From Congeria kusceri (lineage: Eukaryota > Mollusca > Bivalvia > Myida > Dreissenidae), in assembly GCA_027627225.1 (NCBI GenBank), contig CM051034.1, forward strand, positions 10,644,761 to 10,708,760: 64,000 nucleotides of DNA, in the 5' to 3' direction. Both the position numbers and the translations under genes were made by a program. Of this stretch, positions 35,157 through 45,537 are shown in pieces. Numbering within the stretch: the first letter of the stretch is position 1; every line of letters starts with the position of its first letter. The notes below the pieces were generated by a model, which was not told the origin of the DNA, did not search any database, and was given only the letters and a program-made list of their open reading frames with translations.

Positions 35157-35765
35157 ACCCATCTTTACATGTACTCACAACACATTACCCTCAACAATGA
35201 AGAATCTTTTCAAAAAAATCCGTTGAATAATGTAAGAAGAGTTGAGTTCACAAGGAATGTTCCCTATACAGGAGAAATAATAAAAGGGCCATAACTTGCA
35301 AATAAAGAAGAAAAGTTTAATCCTTTTATGCAAAACTACATATTCACTTCACCAATAAACTCAAGTTTCAAGAAAATCCTATGGAAACTGCAGGAGTTGT
35401 GTTTACATGGAATTTTCTCTATATATTCCATTCCAAAAATAAAGTATGAAAAAGGGCAATAACTCCAAAATTATGAAGTGCAGAGTAAAGGGTCTTGTGT
35501 ACTCGATTTTCCTTAATGAGATCTATCCACCTATGAAGTTTCAAGTATATAGTTGTAAAAGTTATGCTCCAGGCAAAATGAGTATGACAAATTAACAATG
35601 GGCAATAACTCAAGAATTTTGAAGTGTTGAGTAATGATTTTTGTGCCCTGCACTCTCCATAATGAGATTTATCTTAAATGCTTTTGAAGTTATGAAGGAA
35701 ATCCATGACAAATGTGGACGGATGGACAGACAGTGTTATTATTATAGGGCACCCTACAAAAATTA
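35157..35765. repeat. Further diverged ~150-bp bivalve-type repeats
   Basis: Units with AAAAGGGCAATAACTCC, AAGTTTCAAGAAAATCCT and a terminal GGACGGATGGACAGACAG resemble HINE interiors. The end near 35745-35775 (TAGGGCACCCTACAAAAATT) has a small palindrome. The boundaries are unclear. Confidence 0.45.
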
Positions 35766-36274
35766 GCGGGGCCCTAATGCGATAACTGTTTTGAATAAGA
35801 TTTATTCTCATTAAATTTCATTATACATTTCGCCAGCAAAACATGCTACGCACATTGCTTGTAACGCATTGGTCAGTATAGCTCGGACGAGTTTTTGATA
35901 CTCTACCAATAATTTAGCCATTATGAAAAAATACTTGACTACCATTTACAATAATTCTTCCAGTTCTGGCGAGGCTCGCGAAATCTGAGTACAAATTAAA
36001 TGTGTATACATGAATTCAACGACGACCAAGGCTACGAATTATGTTGAGAAATAACTGTGTATTTACCTGTTAACAAACATCGACACATTTTTAAAAAAAG
36101 CACCGGCCGTTTACCTGTAATAAACTGCGATATATTTTAACTTAACAAGTTTTGTCGCGTGAAAACTTTTTGAGTTTTAATCTGCCTCTTAATGAAGAGT
36201 TTCTTTATTCGACATCGATCGGACGTTTCCGTACAGTATAATCATTGACGGTATAGACCACCGTAGACCAAAAC
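35766..36274. other. Non-repeat, non-coding stretch
   Basis: Slightly richer in CG than its surroundings (e.g. TCTGGCGAGGCTCGCGAAAT near 35955), but no promoter element or exon could be supported. Confidence 0.35.
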
Positions 36275-36450
36275 AAACATCTTTAGTTAGCGACACCATC
36301 TTTTGTTAGTGTTAGTAGCACTAACAGCAATTTACCGCAGGATGAAAAGGCTCCTTTTGTTAGCGCTAGTAGCGGACTAATATGTCTAATAACTTTGTAC
36401 TAGTAGCAGCTTATAAAACAGAATCGGGTGGACGCATTCGGTGGGATACC
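36275..36450 (-). repeat. Host repeat B, second copy: unoccupied insertion site of transposon copy 1
   Basis: Read on the minus strand this matches 405-501 joined directly to 2632-2690. The junction here is CTAACAAAAGGAGCCTTTTC ATCC, with a single CTTTTC, where copy 1 has CTTTTC on both sides. This paralogous empty site confirms the ends and the 6-bp duplication. Confidence 0.85.
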
Positions 36451-36479
36451 ATAGTGTTTTCTCATATCTGTACAGTGAT

Positions 36480-36537
36480 GTAATAATAATACTAATAATA
36501 ATACTAATAATAATTAATAATTAATAATAATAATAAT
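36480..36537. repeat. (AAT)n-type microsatellite
   Basis: Imperfect TAATAA trinucleotide tract with occasional ACT and TTA interruptions. Confidence 0.95.
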
Positions 36538-37549
36538 CGTATTATTTTCCGAAGGTATATCATTAAGACTATACATTGATACAAAGTAATGGTAACAGTG
36601 AATAATGGTAATCTTATTTACAATGAGGCCTTCAAACAACATTTGCATATATAATTAAACAACAACAACAATGACAACATTTATTAAGCAATAAACCTTA
36701 TACAAGCTCATAGCCTACATAATATGAATAAATATAAATATTTACAAGACATGTATTAACTGTACACATTTCAATCAATAAATGTGATGAATATAACACC
36801 ATTTTAGAACAGAAACAGTACAAAACATATCTTTAATTTACTTCCGTGTATACAAGTATATTTAATTACGAAAATAGTACAATAGGAATGTAATTAATAA
36901 CATAGCCTCTATGAACTCTATTTGTGTAAATAAATATTTTTTCTACAAAATAATAATCTAGATTTGAAAGTCTAGCTTAATAGTTTACTTAGACTGAAAT
37001 AACCAATTAAAATAATTAAAACAATGAAATTAAATAAAGACTTAAGAGGTAACAAAACAGAACAACGATGTTAAAATAATAATAAATTCTTTACTTTCGT
37101 TAGGTTTCTCATAAAGACTACTAAATGTAAACATTACAATGTAAACACGAGCAGAACATTGTTATACTCTACCAGCTCGATAGTTATATAGATATATGAG
37201 GTGAAGAGAGAAAGAACTCTGTGTTAAAACAAACTTGACAGGCAAGTAAGTTCAACAATAAAACATATAATTGTAGAAACAATCCAATCCAATACGCACA
37301 TTCAAACTATTTCCGGAAACAGGCACGAAAACTCCACGTTTACTTGTTTCCAGAGTATAAAGCTTACACGTATGCATACAATATTGAAAGTTTAGGATTT
37401 TATTAAACACATTTAATTTATATTAACAATTAAACAAGTGCAGTCACTATGAGGTAAGCTGTGCCCACGAACACGCTTTCAGTACATGCCACATACACCA
37501 AAATAAATCTTTGTAAATAAAAGTGAATGAAAAATGTAAACTTTATTAC
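36538..37549. other. Strongly AT-rich non-coding stretch
   Basis: No exon, repeat boundary or structured element was recognised. Confidence 0.4.
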
Positions 37550-38015
37550 TTCAGTAAAAATGGCTGCTCTGGCAAAACTTATGAAAAACTTGAACCAAAA
37601 TTTCTAAGTTAAAAAAAGGGGCATAAATTTGTCAAAATACAAAATAGAGTTATGTGGTTGCTTTCCCTGGTGCAGACATTGATAATAAAGAAATAGTTCA
37701 CGTTTCGAGGAAATGCTTGTGATAGTATTCATTATATTGGACTTTATGAAAAACTATAGCCAAAATGTCTAAGTTAAAAAAGGGGCATACAGCTGTCAAA
37801 ATACAAAACATAGTTATGGGGCTTGCTTTCACAGGTGGAGACATTGATAGTCAGGAAGTAGTTCAAGTTTCAAATAAATACATTTGATAGCATGCACGAT
37901 ATTGGACTTTATAACAAAAAACTTTAACCCTGGCCGAACGGACTAATAGACGGGCAGACGGACGCATGGACGGACAGACGGTTCGATTTTATTATGCCCT
38001 CTTTTTGGGACATAC
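37550..38015 (+). repeat. Partial HINE-like repeat, 2-3 units of ~165 bp
   Basis: TCTAAGTTAAAAAAAGGGGC (about 37602) recurs at ~37766, with CAAAATACAAAA and GGACTTTATGAAAAACT. It ends in GACGCATGGACGGACAGACG and ATTATGCCCTCTTTTTGGGA, a TATGCCC-type terminus like those at 12334 and 15668. Confidence 0.5.
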
Positions 38016-38333
38016 AAATAAAAAGTAGCGTCGTAATTTTACTGATTCAGAAATCAATTTTGGCAAATAAAATATTTTTTCACTATATAAGTTATTCTAG
38101 CAATAATACATTACTGAAACAAAGGCGAATTTATATGAAAAAGGTACATTTGCAATATTTTAAAGACAACGTAAGACAGTATAGGATGATTTCTACACGT
38201 GTGTCGTTTCATAAATAGTTTTCCTTTTCTCATATTATGTAGATCGTCCAATGCCCAAATCGGGGTAACCAAACACATTTCTGTGTGAAATATATGGAAG
38301 GGTATATCCGCCAGTACATTCATGCTTCTAAAT

Positions 38334-38498
38334 TTATTGATAGATATGTTTTTGTACAATTTTTTTATAAAGACTGCTTTGTATAATTGGAATTATGTAT
38401 TCTGAACTTGTAATGTTGCTAATGGCCATCTTTCATTATGTGTTTTGTAAATGGCCAAAGGCATTGTTCATGCCGATTTGCCAAATAAACCAGTAAAC
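38334..38498. mobile_element. 165-bp insertion inside transposon copy 3
   Basis: This segment is absent from copies 1 and 2. It is bounded by a CTAAAT direct repeat, contains a possible inverted pair GGCCATCTTTCATTATG... / ...AATGGCC, and ends GCCAAATAAACCAGTAAA. It looks like a small mobile element or retro-inserted 3' end; the class is unknown. Confidence 0.5.
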
Positions 38499-39550
38499 TA
38501 AATGACAATTACATGTTGCTAAATTTCTATCGGTTAATGAAATTAAATCACATATTCGTGCGTGTAAATGACAAATGCATCCTCTATGTGTCATCGTTAA
38601 GTGTTTTTGCGAACAAGTTCATATTGCTTTGTACATTTTACTATGTGAATTTGATTAAACCTAGTAATGATAGTTTAGGCATTAAACGATTGAAAGTTTA
38701 GCAAGGCGAAAGCAGCAAGCACTTAGCAACATGAAGTTACTCAAATGCGACTTGACAATTTGTAATATGTAATTCATATGTAACCGGGAACCAGACATTC
38801 CGGCAGTGTCCGTACAATCGCTGGGAGATATCTAACTCCAAGCTACTTGTTGACTAGTTAAGCTTCTGGCTTTTTTGGTCGAAAGAAGGTCCCGTTGTTC
38901 GTCCCGCCTCTGCGAATCAGCAAACGGCAGAGGAAAGCTAGTCTTAGTGAGCACAAGCATGGCGATGTTGAGCTAATATCTTTGTCTGTCAGTACTTTCG
39001 TCCGTACGTCCGGGCGCCTGTCTGTCACAAAGCATGTCGTATCTATCTCCTTCAACCGTTTTTAAGGAATTATTTGGAAAAAAGAGTTTTGTGTTCAGTC
39101 CTGACGGTTTGCGCATTAACTGTCTGCCCGACCGTCTGTCCGTACGGATAACTTTCAGACATACAACGTATCCGTCCTAAAACTTCTGAATAGCTTGAAG
39201 CACTGTCCAGCTAGCTCAGTGGTTGGTATTCTCTCTTTTCATTTAGGCGGCCCGGGTTCATTCCCTACTCGGCGCATGTGAGTATGGTTGGTGGTCAACA
39301 TACCGGATAGCTGGAGTTTCCTCTTGCACTGAACACTGCACTGTGTAATGAGCGCCCCCCACCCAAACAGCACAACACCACACCAGAATAAAACAAAAAT
39401 ACAACAGAAAAAGTTATGATTCACAATTCGTCCCAACTTTCTGATGAGTTTAAAAGTAAATTAGGCATGGGTGCTGGTACACACCCCGGGTCTCCACGAA
39501 ATGCAGTGGCGCGGAGGGACCTCACAAAAAAACTACGAAATACGCACATT

Positions 39551-39554
<4 letters not shown>

Positions 39555-39644
<90 letters not shown>
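39555..39644. repeat. (CA)n microsatellite, ~45 units
   Basis: Pure CA dinucleotide tract at the site that is an imperfect CA/GCAC tract in the other two transposon copies. Frames read through it (TH or CV repeats) are artefacts. Confidence 0.98.
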
Positions 39645-39648
<4 letters not shown>

Positions 39649-40519
39649 GCTAATACACACACATACACATCAATACACATGCACACACGCACACACATAC
39701 ACATTCACACGTCCGCCCGAGTGTCCGTCCGCCCGTCTGTCAATGCATGTGTATACATATATATGCATATCTACTGCTTGGGTTACTCATGAATATTTTA
39801 TTAAATTGATAATAGAAATCCACAACAGCATTAAATCGCTATTATTCGTTTCTATGTCGTATTTTGTTTATTATTTCATGTTTGTTCTGTAATTAAAATT
39901 CTTTGTTGAAAAAAAATATTCTTAACGATTACATTTTCAGCGAAAGGTACGTTCAACAGAACTAGCTTGGACTCCAAAATTGTTATTATGACAAAAGCAG
40001 TCTACAATAACATCTCCGGAAACTATCGAACATCTGAATTTGCTGTCGAGAGTTGTCTCCCGTATATAGTAATTTGCGCTAGAAAGTCAAATTCTTATTG
40101 GTTCCCTGTCATGTTATAATGCATGAACATGCTTAGCAAAATCCACTAGTTAGTTAATCGCTTGCGACAATCAGCAACAACAAAGTAAATGAGCATAGTA
40201 ATGCAGAAAGGAATAGTAATAGTATGAATAAACATTTCAATATTGCAGTAGGCAAACAAAAAGGCTGAAAGCACTTGTCAATTACATGCAAGAAGCAAAA
40301 ATTTGGCATTAAGAAGCATGCAGTTACCACGGAGCAGAACGCATATGCATGTAAATAACATAAAAATGTCATTAACTGGCGGATATGTATGTCGTTCCAT
40401 TACGAATATTATAATGCAATAGGCAATTGTCATTTAGTAAAGTGCAATTGTCATTAGCAACATGCAATTGTCATTTAGTAACATGCATGTAGTGGCCGAT
40501 ATACCCTTCCATAGAAATA

Positions 40520-41055
40520 TGCATGCAAATGACTAAACATCAAATGCGTTTTAGAAAAGAATGTGTTGTTCTTTTTTCAGCAAAACAGTAGTATTGCTCA
40601 GTATACATGCATGGTTGATACAATACTGCAATTTCCTGATTGCTACAATCAAGAAAATGCAGTTATATTTATCATCCATGCTTTTAAAAAATACTAGATA
40701 ATACTTGTGAAGCGATTGCTTTCATTTTCATGTAATATGGGAACCCAACACAAATTTATATCATTTCCAATAATACCCTTTTTATCGAAATATGTTAATG
40801 ATATATTTTTGTTTGTGAAAATGTTTATACAGTTGTTAAATTATTAAGGATATAATCTTATACCGGTAAGTTGAAATAGTTTTGCATATAGCAATTTAGG
40901 AATAAATTTAAAATATTTTTCAAAAAGGAACAACATTATTTATCTTCAACGTTAGAAGATATTGTGCAAACGAACTATTCAAAGAAACTTCGAACATTTG
41001 TGAGTTTTTTTTCCAGTCGTTGAGTAGTTGTATAAAGTATCTCAATTTATTATAG
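40520..41055. other. Non-coding stretch upstream of the glycine-rich exon
   Basis: AT-rich. It ends in an acceptor-like TCAATTTATTATAG; a better polypyrimidine-AG (GTTTTTTTTCCAG) lies at about 41003-41015. No exon was recognised before this point. Confidence 0.4.
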
Positions 41056-41340
41056 GGTTGGTACCAAGGAATGTTTTCCAGAGGCGGTCAAGGTGGCAGA
41101 GGTGGTAGCAATGGTGGCGGCGGCGGTGGTGGTGGCGGAGGGGGAGGACCAGGTGGAGGACATGGCGGTAAAGGGGGCGCCCCTGGGCAGAATGGGGGAA
41201 GAGGAGGTGACGCCAGATGCCCCATAGGTAGTGGTGGAGGTGGCGGCGGCGGTGGTGCTGGTGGCGGAAAAGGTGGCGCAGGAGGAAAGGGGGGATTTTT
41301 CGGACAAAGCGGACAAAGAGGGCAGGATGGTCGACCGTGA
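41056..41340 (+). CDS. Glycine-rich protein, probable terminal exon
   Basis: From an ATG at 41071 the frame encodes 89 residues, 52 of them glycine, to TGA 41338-41340. The frame is already open from a possible acceptor (TATTATAG|GGTTGGTACC), adding GWYQG. AATAAA follows at 41375-41380. The order is an RGG-like start (SRGGQGGRGG), a 12-Gly run, a middle with the only Cys (GDARCPIGSG), an 8-Gly run, and a basic/Gln-rich tail (FFGQSGQRGQDGRP). All four glycine codons are mixed, which argues for a kept protein and not a simple DNA repeat expansion. No signal peptide is visible in this exon. Glycine-rich chains occur in RNA-binding, byssal and shell-matrix proteins; I cannot choose. The antisense 105-codon frame is a shadow. 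Confidence 0.55.
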   Translation, partial: GWYQGMFSRGGQGGRGGSNGGGGGGGGGGGGPGGGHGGKGGAPGQNGGRGGDARCPIGSGGGGGGGGAGGGKGGAGGKGGFFGQSGQRGQDGRP

Positions 41341-41344
41341 TGTT

Positions 41345-42784
41345 GTGTGATATAATTTAATGTCCATGCAAGAAAATAAATGAGCTAGTTCATTTTGACA
41401 AACTGGTGGTGTAATTGCGTTGCAGTGAGAAATTAATTGTGTTTTAAAAGAACAAACCCTTGTATTATGTTTTATTGTTTCACTTTGTTAACAAACACTT
41501 CAATCAATTTTAGATAATATCAGGCGTTGTTTAATCTTTATAAACCTATGTCTGCTTGACTATTACTTTTGTATCCAGCGATGGTTGTTGTTAAACATCA
41601 ATTTTGTCTGAAATAAAACAATGAACCGTTTAAATTCTACTATATGTGTAATGTAAACGACGTTCCTTGCGCCATTTTAACCCGTCGCTATCTTAATATG
41701 GCAATGTTAAAGGATTTCACGTAAGTAGATATTTCTTACGTACCTATCAGCTTTCCTTAAAGCAGTAGTCCATAAACATGTAATAAAAATAAAACTTTGA
41801 AGAAATCGTTTCTAATGGACATCTTACCGATACAAAAACAACAACAAAAAACACATCGAACCCGGTAAAATAATGACGTTTTCGTAACTTTGTATCGTAT
41901 AGTTTCTGTATGCGATAGCTCTTGATGCCTCTGGAGTAAATCAGCGTGTACATAAGTGTGCATTCCGTTCGTACCAAGCGTTTTCGAACATAGACATTAT
42001 AAAATGCCTTTCGTAAATAAGAAACTGTTTTCAGTCGAGTGAACGTCATTAACGTTTATTAGAACTAATTCAAATTTAAGATGTATTTAATTCTATTCTA
42101 TGGACTGCGGCTTGAATGTTAAAATATAAGTATATAAATATAAGTATATGCTACTCAGTTTGGAATATTGTTTTATTTAACCATTAATTCATAGAAATTA
42201 TGCATATAACAATTTTTATAGAAAACTTATTCAGTACTAAACGTTACAGATCTCTGTCTCTTACAAAGACTTCTATGCCATCATCCATGCTAGTGCTAGG
42301 TTTAGGCGTCGGCTATTTAAATAGTGAAACACAAAATGGAGTCTTCAACAAAATTAATGCTAATTGATATTTTTGCGAACGGGCATTTATTCTTGTCGTA
42401 TATAACTTGTTGCTGTGACGTTTTACAAATATCGCTGACACTTCACACACTCGCCTCTGTACTATTAAGCCGGTCGAAATTGTGGTGTTCTCTGTAAAAC
42501 GTGGTGATACATGGCGAAATATCTTCTTTTTTTAAATAATAAACACACTTTTCAAAATCGACTTTCGTCATCAAGCGTAAGAGTAAGAGGTGGCGAAGGA
42601 AGAAGTAGTAGCAATCACAATTCTGTTCCTGTTTAACTGAGATTAAGTACATACACCTTTGAAGACTGTTTAATGCTTGTGTACAGTTTGATAGGTTGTG
42701 ACATGATCAACAATCAGAGTTCATGGGGATAGTTGTTAAATATCGGGTTTATATGTGGTTGAGAAGTCTTTAGTTTAGTTTAAA
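41345..42784. other. Non-coding stretch
   Basis: After the poly(A) signal at 41375 no exon was supported. Open frames near 41747-42049 (minus) and 42443-42652 (minus) lack motifs and signals. Confidence 0.4.
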
Positions 42785-42975
42785 CCTATTGATTTAAGCT
42801 CGATTATATCGAAAGCCTTAGGCTTATAGAGGCACTCTCGAGTCCGTTTCCTGGGAAGAACTAGTATTTGGTGTCTTTGGAAAGATCTTCAGAACGCTCC
42901 CTGAGTGGGGATCGAATCCTGGACCTCCCGGTCGCAAGGTGGACACCATAGCCAAAACACCATTACGACCTCTTT
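42785..42975 (-). mobile_element. tRNA-derived SINE, family C
   Basis: On the minus strand the head (about 42975 to 42905) contains an A-box-like TTTTGGCTATGGTG and a strong B-box GGATTCGATCCCC. A body with GGAAACGGACTCGAGAGTGC and AAGCCTAAGGCTTTCGAT follows. Similar sequence is, to my memory, widespread as SINEs in molluscs. The tRNA acceptor arms do not pair well enough for a working gene. Confidence 0.65.
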
Positions 42976-44160
42976 AAAGTATTTGTGGGATCGTTTGATA
43001 TCGGATACCGCCGATAACAGTCGTACGAGATAATTGTTGGTAGGAGTCGTGGAGAAGACGTGGGTAGGGATGTGTACTGTCATTAATTTTATATGTAGTT
43101 TTAAAAATATAATCTACCAAAAGTTGGAACTTCAGTGAAAATAGTTTAAGATAAACTTAAGATGTTTCTGGAATATGGCCCCTGATCTTGATCTTCTAGC
43201 TCATATAAGCGGAATAGCAAACATATTTTATTTTCTCAAGAACTATTCTTCTAGATAAAATAGCATGATTTTATGTTAGGTTTTGATTACATTTTTCATA
43301 TATATAACACATATATATAACAATATGCTAAGAGGAGTTTATAATCGTATTTAATAAAATTTTATTTGACCAACAATTAAAATTGATTCAGATTTTTAGT
43401 GAATGCCATTTTTGTGCAGGCTCAAGTTGTTACTGAACCTGAAAATGAGCTCAACTTGTTTTGTGAACACGGCATCTGATTAATTTGTGGGCCGGACTTG
43501 TGGGCCGGGGTACTTGGACAATCGAGACAGCCGAGTTGATCTGATCGACAATGCGAACGGGTCTAAACATATAGGCATACTTGTTCATAATTTTTAATGT
43601 CCCTGCTCTTTTTGGCATAAACGTGCAAGTTGACACAGAAAGGTGCGATTTGACCAGACTACAATGTAACGTACATGCTATTATTTTACAAATACACGTT
43701 TTCCGAATTTATTCCCCGTCCAAATATTAATACACAGTATAATTGTTGCAGTTGAAACGTCTTTTTTAAAGGCATCGCTTTTTAGTAATTGTACAAACTC
43801 TAATGAGTCCTAATATATGTATTTACCTCTAGTTTAATCCATTAAACTTGATTGTTCAATGAATAATCCAATTTTGCACATAACAATTAAATGCATGAGT
43901 TTGCTTATATTATTCATTTTCTATGTTTAATAGTTACTGTTGTGGTTCACTTTTAACTATTTGAGAGTCTCAGACGGTGACCGCTTAGAAATTACTTAAG
44001 TTTTCTTGTTGCAGCATTTCAAATTGTACTGTAATAAACGCATATTTATTGTTGCTGATTAATTTTATGTGTAAAGTTTAACTCCTTCTGTGATTTAAAA
44101 GTAATATTTATATGATTGTTAATTTATTGGAATTGCAGTTTCGTTAATATTGTTAAGGCA
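42976..44160. other. Non-coding stretch
   Basis: No exon, repeat or RNA gene was recognised. Confidence 0.4.
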
Positions 44161-44206
44161 AAGCCGCGTTCTTCCATATATGCTGAAGGATGCTGGAAGG
44201 TTTCTG

Positions 44207-44332
44207 ATTGGCTGCAGAAAAATCTGCAGCATCCGAGGGGTATATAAGGAGGTTTTCCGCTTAGTTGTGGCATAGTTGCTAACAACAATCATCCCTGTTT
44301 ACTCAAAAGAACAACGCCCTAGATCTAGAAAA
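44207..44332 (+). promoter_or_regulatory. Core promoter (CCAAT + TATA) with noncoding first exon
   Basis: A reverse CCAAT box (ATTGG, 44207-44211) lies about 30 bp upstream of a textbook TATA box (GGGGTATATAAGG, TATATAAG at 44241-44248). Transcription would start near 44271 (GGCATAGTTGC). The sequence from there to 44332 has no ATG and ends at a good donor (CTAGAAAA|GTAAGAAC), so it reads as a noncoding first exon. Between the two boxes lies a perfect inverted repeat GCTGCAGA/TCTGCAGC (44211-44230). The gene it drives is not certain; the SAM-like exon at 45872 lies 1.5 kb downstream on the same strand. Confidence 0.5.
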
Positions 44333-44815
44333 GTAAGAACTGTACATACATCGAATAATTCTGAATAATAACATTTAAGTCATAATTTAAAACGTTATTT
44401 TTCTTGTATACCTTCTTCTTGAAATCAATGAAAAAATATTTTATAATCGACTAGTATTATAAATAAACTGTTTACTATTATAATTACTGAAGTTAAGTAA
44501 ATACTTAAGAACGTTTCTAAGAACTATATTAGTATAAGATAGTTCCATGCATAGCAGCTGTTCGTCAAAGGTTCATTATTACAGCTAGCCGAAATATACA
44601 AATCGATTGTTACAATTCCTCGTTACATGCAAGTATGAATAAAGGCATTTAAACTTCAGGCCTCCGTGTTTACTAGAGATTGCTGCCAGACTCAAACTAT
44701 AATCGACTCAGAATTTATACTGAGTGTTAAATACGTTAAGCATTTTGTCTAAACAAGATTGAGACATAGATCTGAGCAACGAGTAAACAAAATAGCGCAG
44801 AATATTTTCGAGAAT

Positions 44816-45147
44816 CTCCGGTTAGCTCAGTTGATAGAGCGCTGGACTGTCAATCCGGGGATCGTGAATTCACTCCCCAGCCCGGCCACATAACTTGTGT
44901 GGGCATTGCACATGAAATTATATCTACGGCCCTTCTCCCCCTACCTCTGATTCAAGTAGGGCAGTTAACAGTTACTGGCATAGGTACGTGCACTTAGTAC
45001 TGGTAAACAGATTAGATCGGCTAAGCTTGCCTAAGAAAAGTGTAGGTAGGTTTACTGACTGCCGTAATACGACTAAACTACATGTACAGTTAAAAACATT
45101 GAAAAATCCAAAAAACAACAACAACAACAACAAACAAACAAACAAAG
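44816..45147 (+). mobile_element. tRNA-derived SINE, family A copy 2
   Basis: Same body as 18499-18798 (e.g. TTCTCCCCCTACCTCTGATT, AAGTAGGGCAGTT). The tRNA-like head has A-box TAGCTCAGTTGATAGAGC and anticodon stem-loop CTGGACTGTCAATCCGG, but the acceptor 5' half (CTCCGG) no longer pairs and the B-box is damaged (GAATTCACTCC). The tail is (CAA)n/(CAAA)n at 45115-45147. It is decayed compared with copy 1. Confidence 0.85.
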
Positions 45148-45404
45148 ATTCTCTAATGTAAGGTCTCTTAATATACAAAACTAGTTGACACGTTAACTAC
45201 TGAAAACGTTATAAAGGTGAAATACGGTCATTATTATTCCTTCTTGGATTGAAAGGAAATTAAAGAAAAGTGTTATATATTATTTTTGTACAGGTCAGGG
45301 CTTACTTGAGGAACATGTTGGTTTGCTAAGAATACATGCATTTCCATGTTTGCACTGCGCAAATCTTATTCTAATGACATGTACTCTTTCGGGGTTATTT
45401 CAGA

Positions 45405-45420
45405 GAAATCGAAACCGAAA
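45405..45420 (+). promoter_or_regulatory. IRF/ISRE-type motif
   Basis: GAAATCGAAACCGAAA is a perfect GAAANNGAAANNGAAA, the core recognised by interferon-regulatory-factor family proteins, and a fourth GAAA follows at 45421. It lies 450 bp upstream of the SAM-like first exon. Function is inferred from the motif alone; the same bases could also be exonic, since TTATTTCAG precedes directly. Confidence 0.4.
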
Positions 45421-45537
45421 GAAAGCGATGAGTAAATAGAACTAAAATAGCAACAGAGCTAACGCGTAACTATGGAAGCGTCCTGGTGCCAGGTGTAAAA
45501 ATAAAAATATAAAAAAATTATTCAATATTAACAAACT

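Larger units (their letters stand above)
38293..40513 (+). mobile_element. Non-autonomous TIR DNA transposon, copy 3 (with internal insertion and deletion)
   Basis: Same family as 502-2631 and 2797-4932: left TIR TATGGAAGGGTATATCCGCC, right TIR with one change (GGCCGATAT). The flanks GAAATA (38287-38292) and GAAATA (40514-40519) are an exact 6-bp duplication. Near the left end a foreign ~165-bp segment (about 38334-38498) is inserted, bounded by CTAAAT repeats, and about 65 bp of element sequence is missing just after it. The tRNA-like segment is at 39206-39273, the (CA)n tract at 39555-39644, and subterminal repeats at 40424-40490. Confidence 0.9.

Noticed and set aside
39438..39500. Hammerhead-ribozyme-like CTGATGAG followed by CGAAA
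   Set aside because: The bases between cannot form stem II next to the core, and copies 1 and 2 read TGTGATGAG or TATGATGAG, so the core is not conserved.
39416..39892. 158-codon plus-strand frame across (CA)n in transposon copy 3
   Set aside because: Its centre is a Thr-His dinucleotide artefact, and the equivalent frames in copies 1 and 2 differ in length and reading.
41050..41367. 105-codon minus-strand frame, Ser/Thr/Ala-rich
   Set aside because: It is the complement of the glycine-rich frame; GGN codons read backwards give NCC (Ser/Thr/Ala/Pro).
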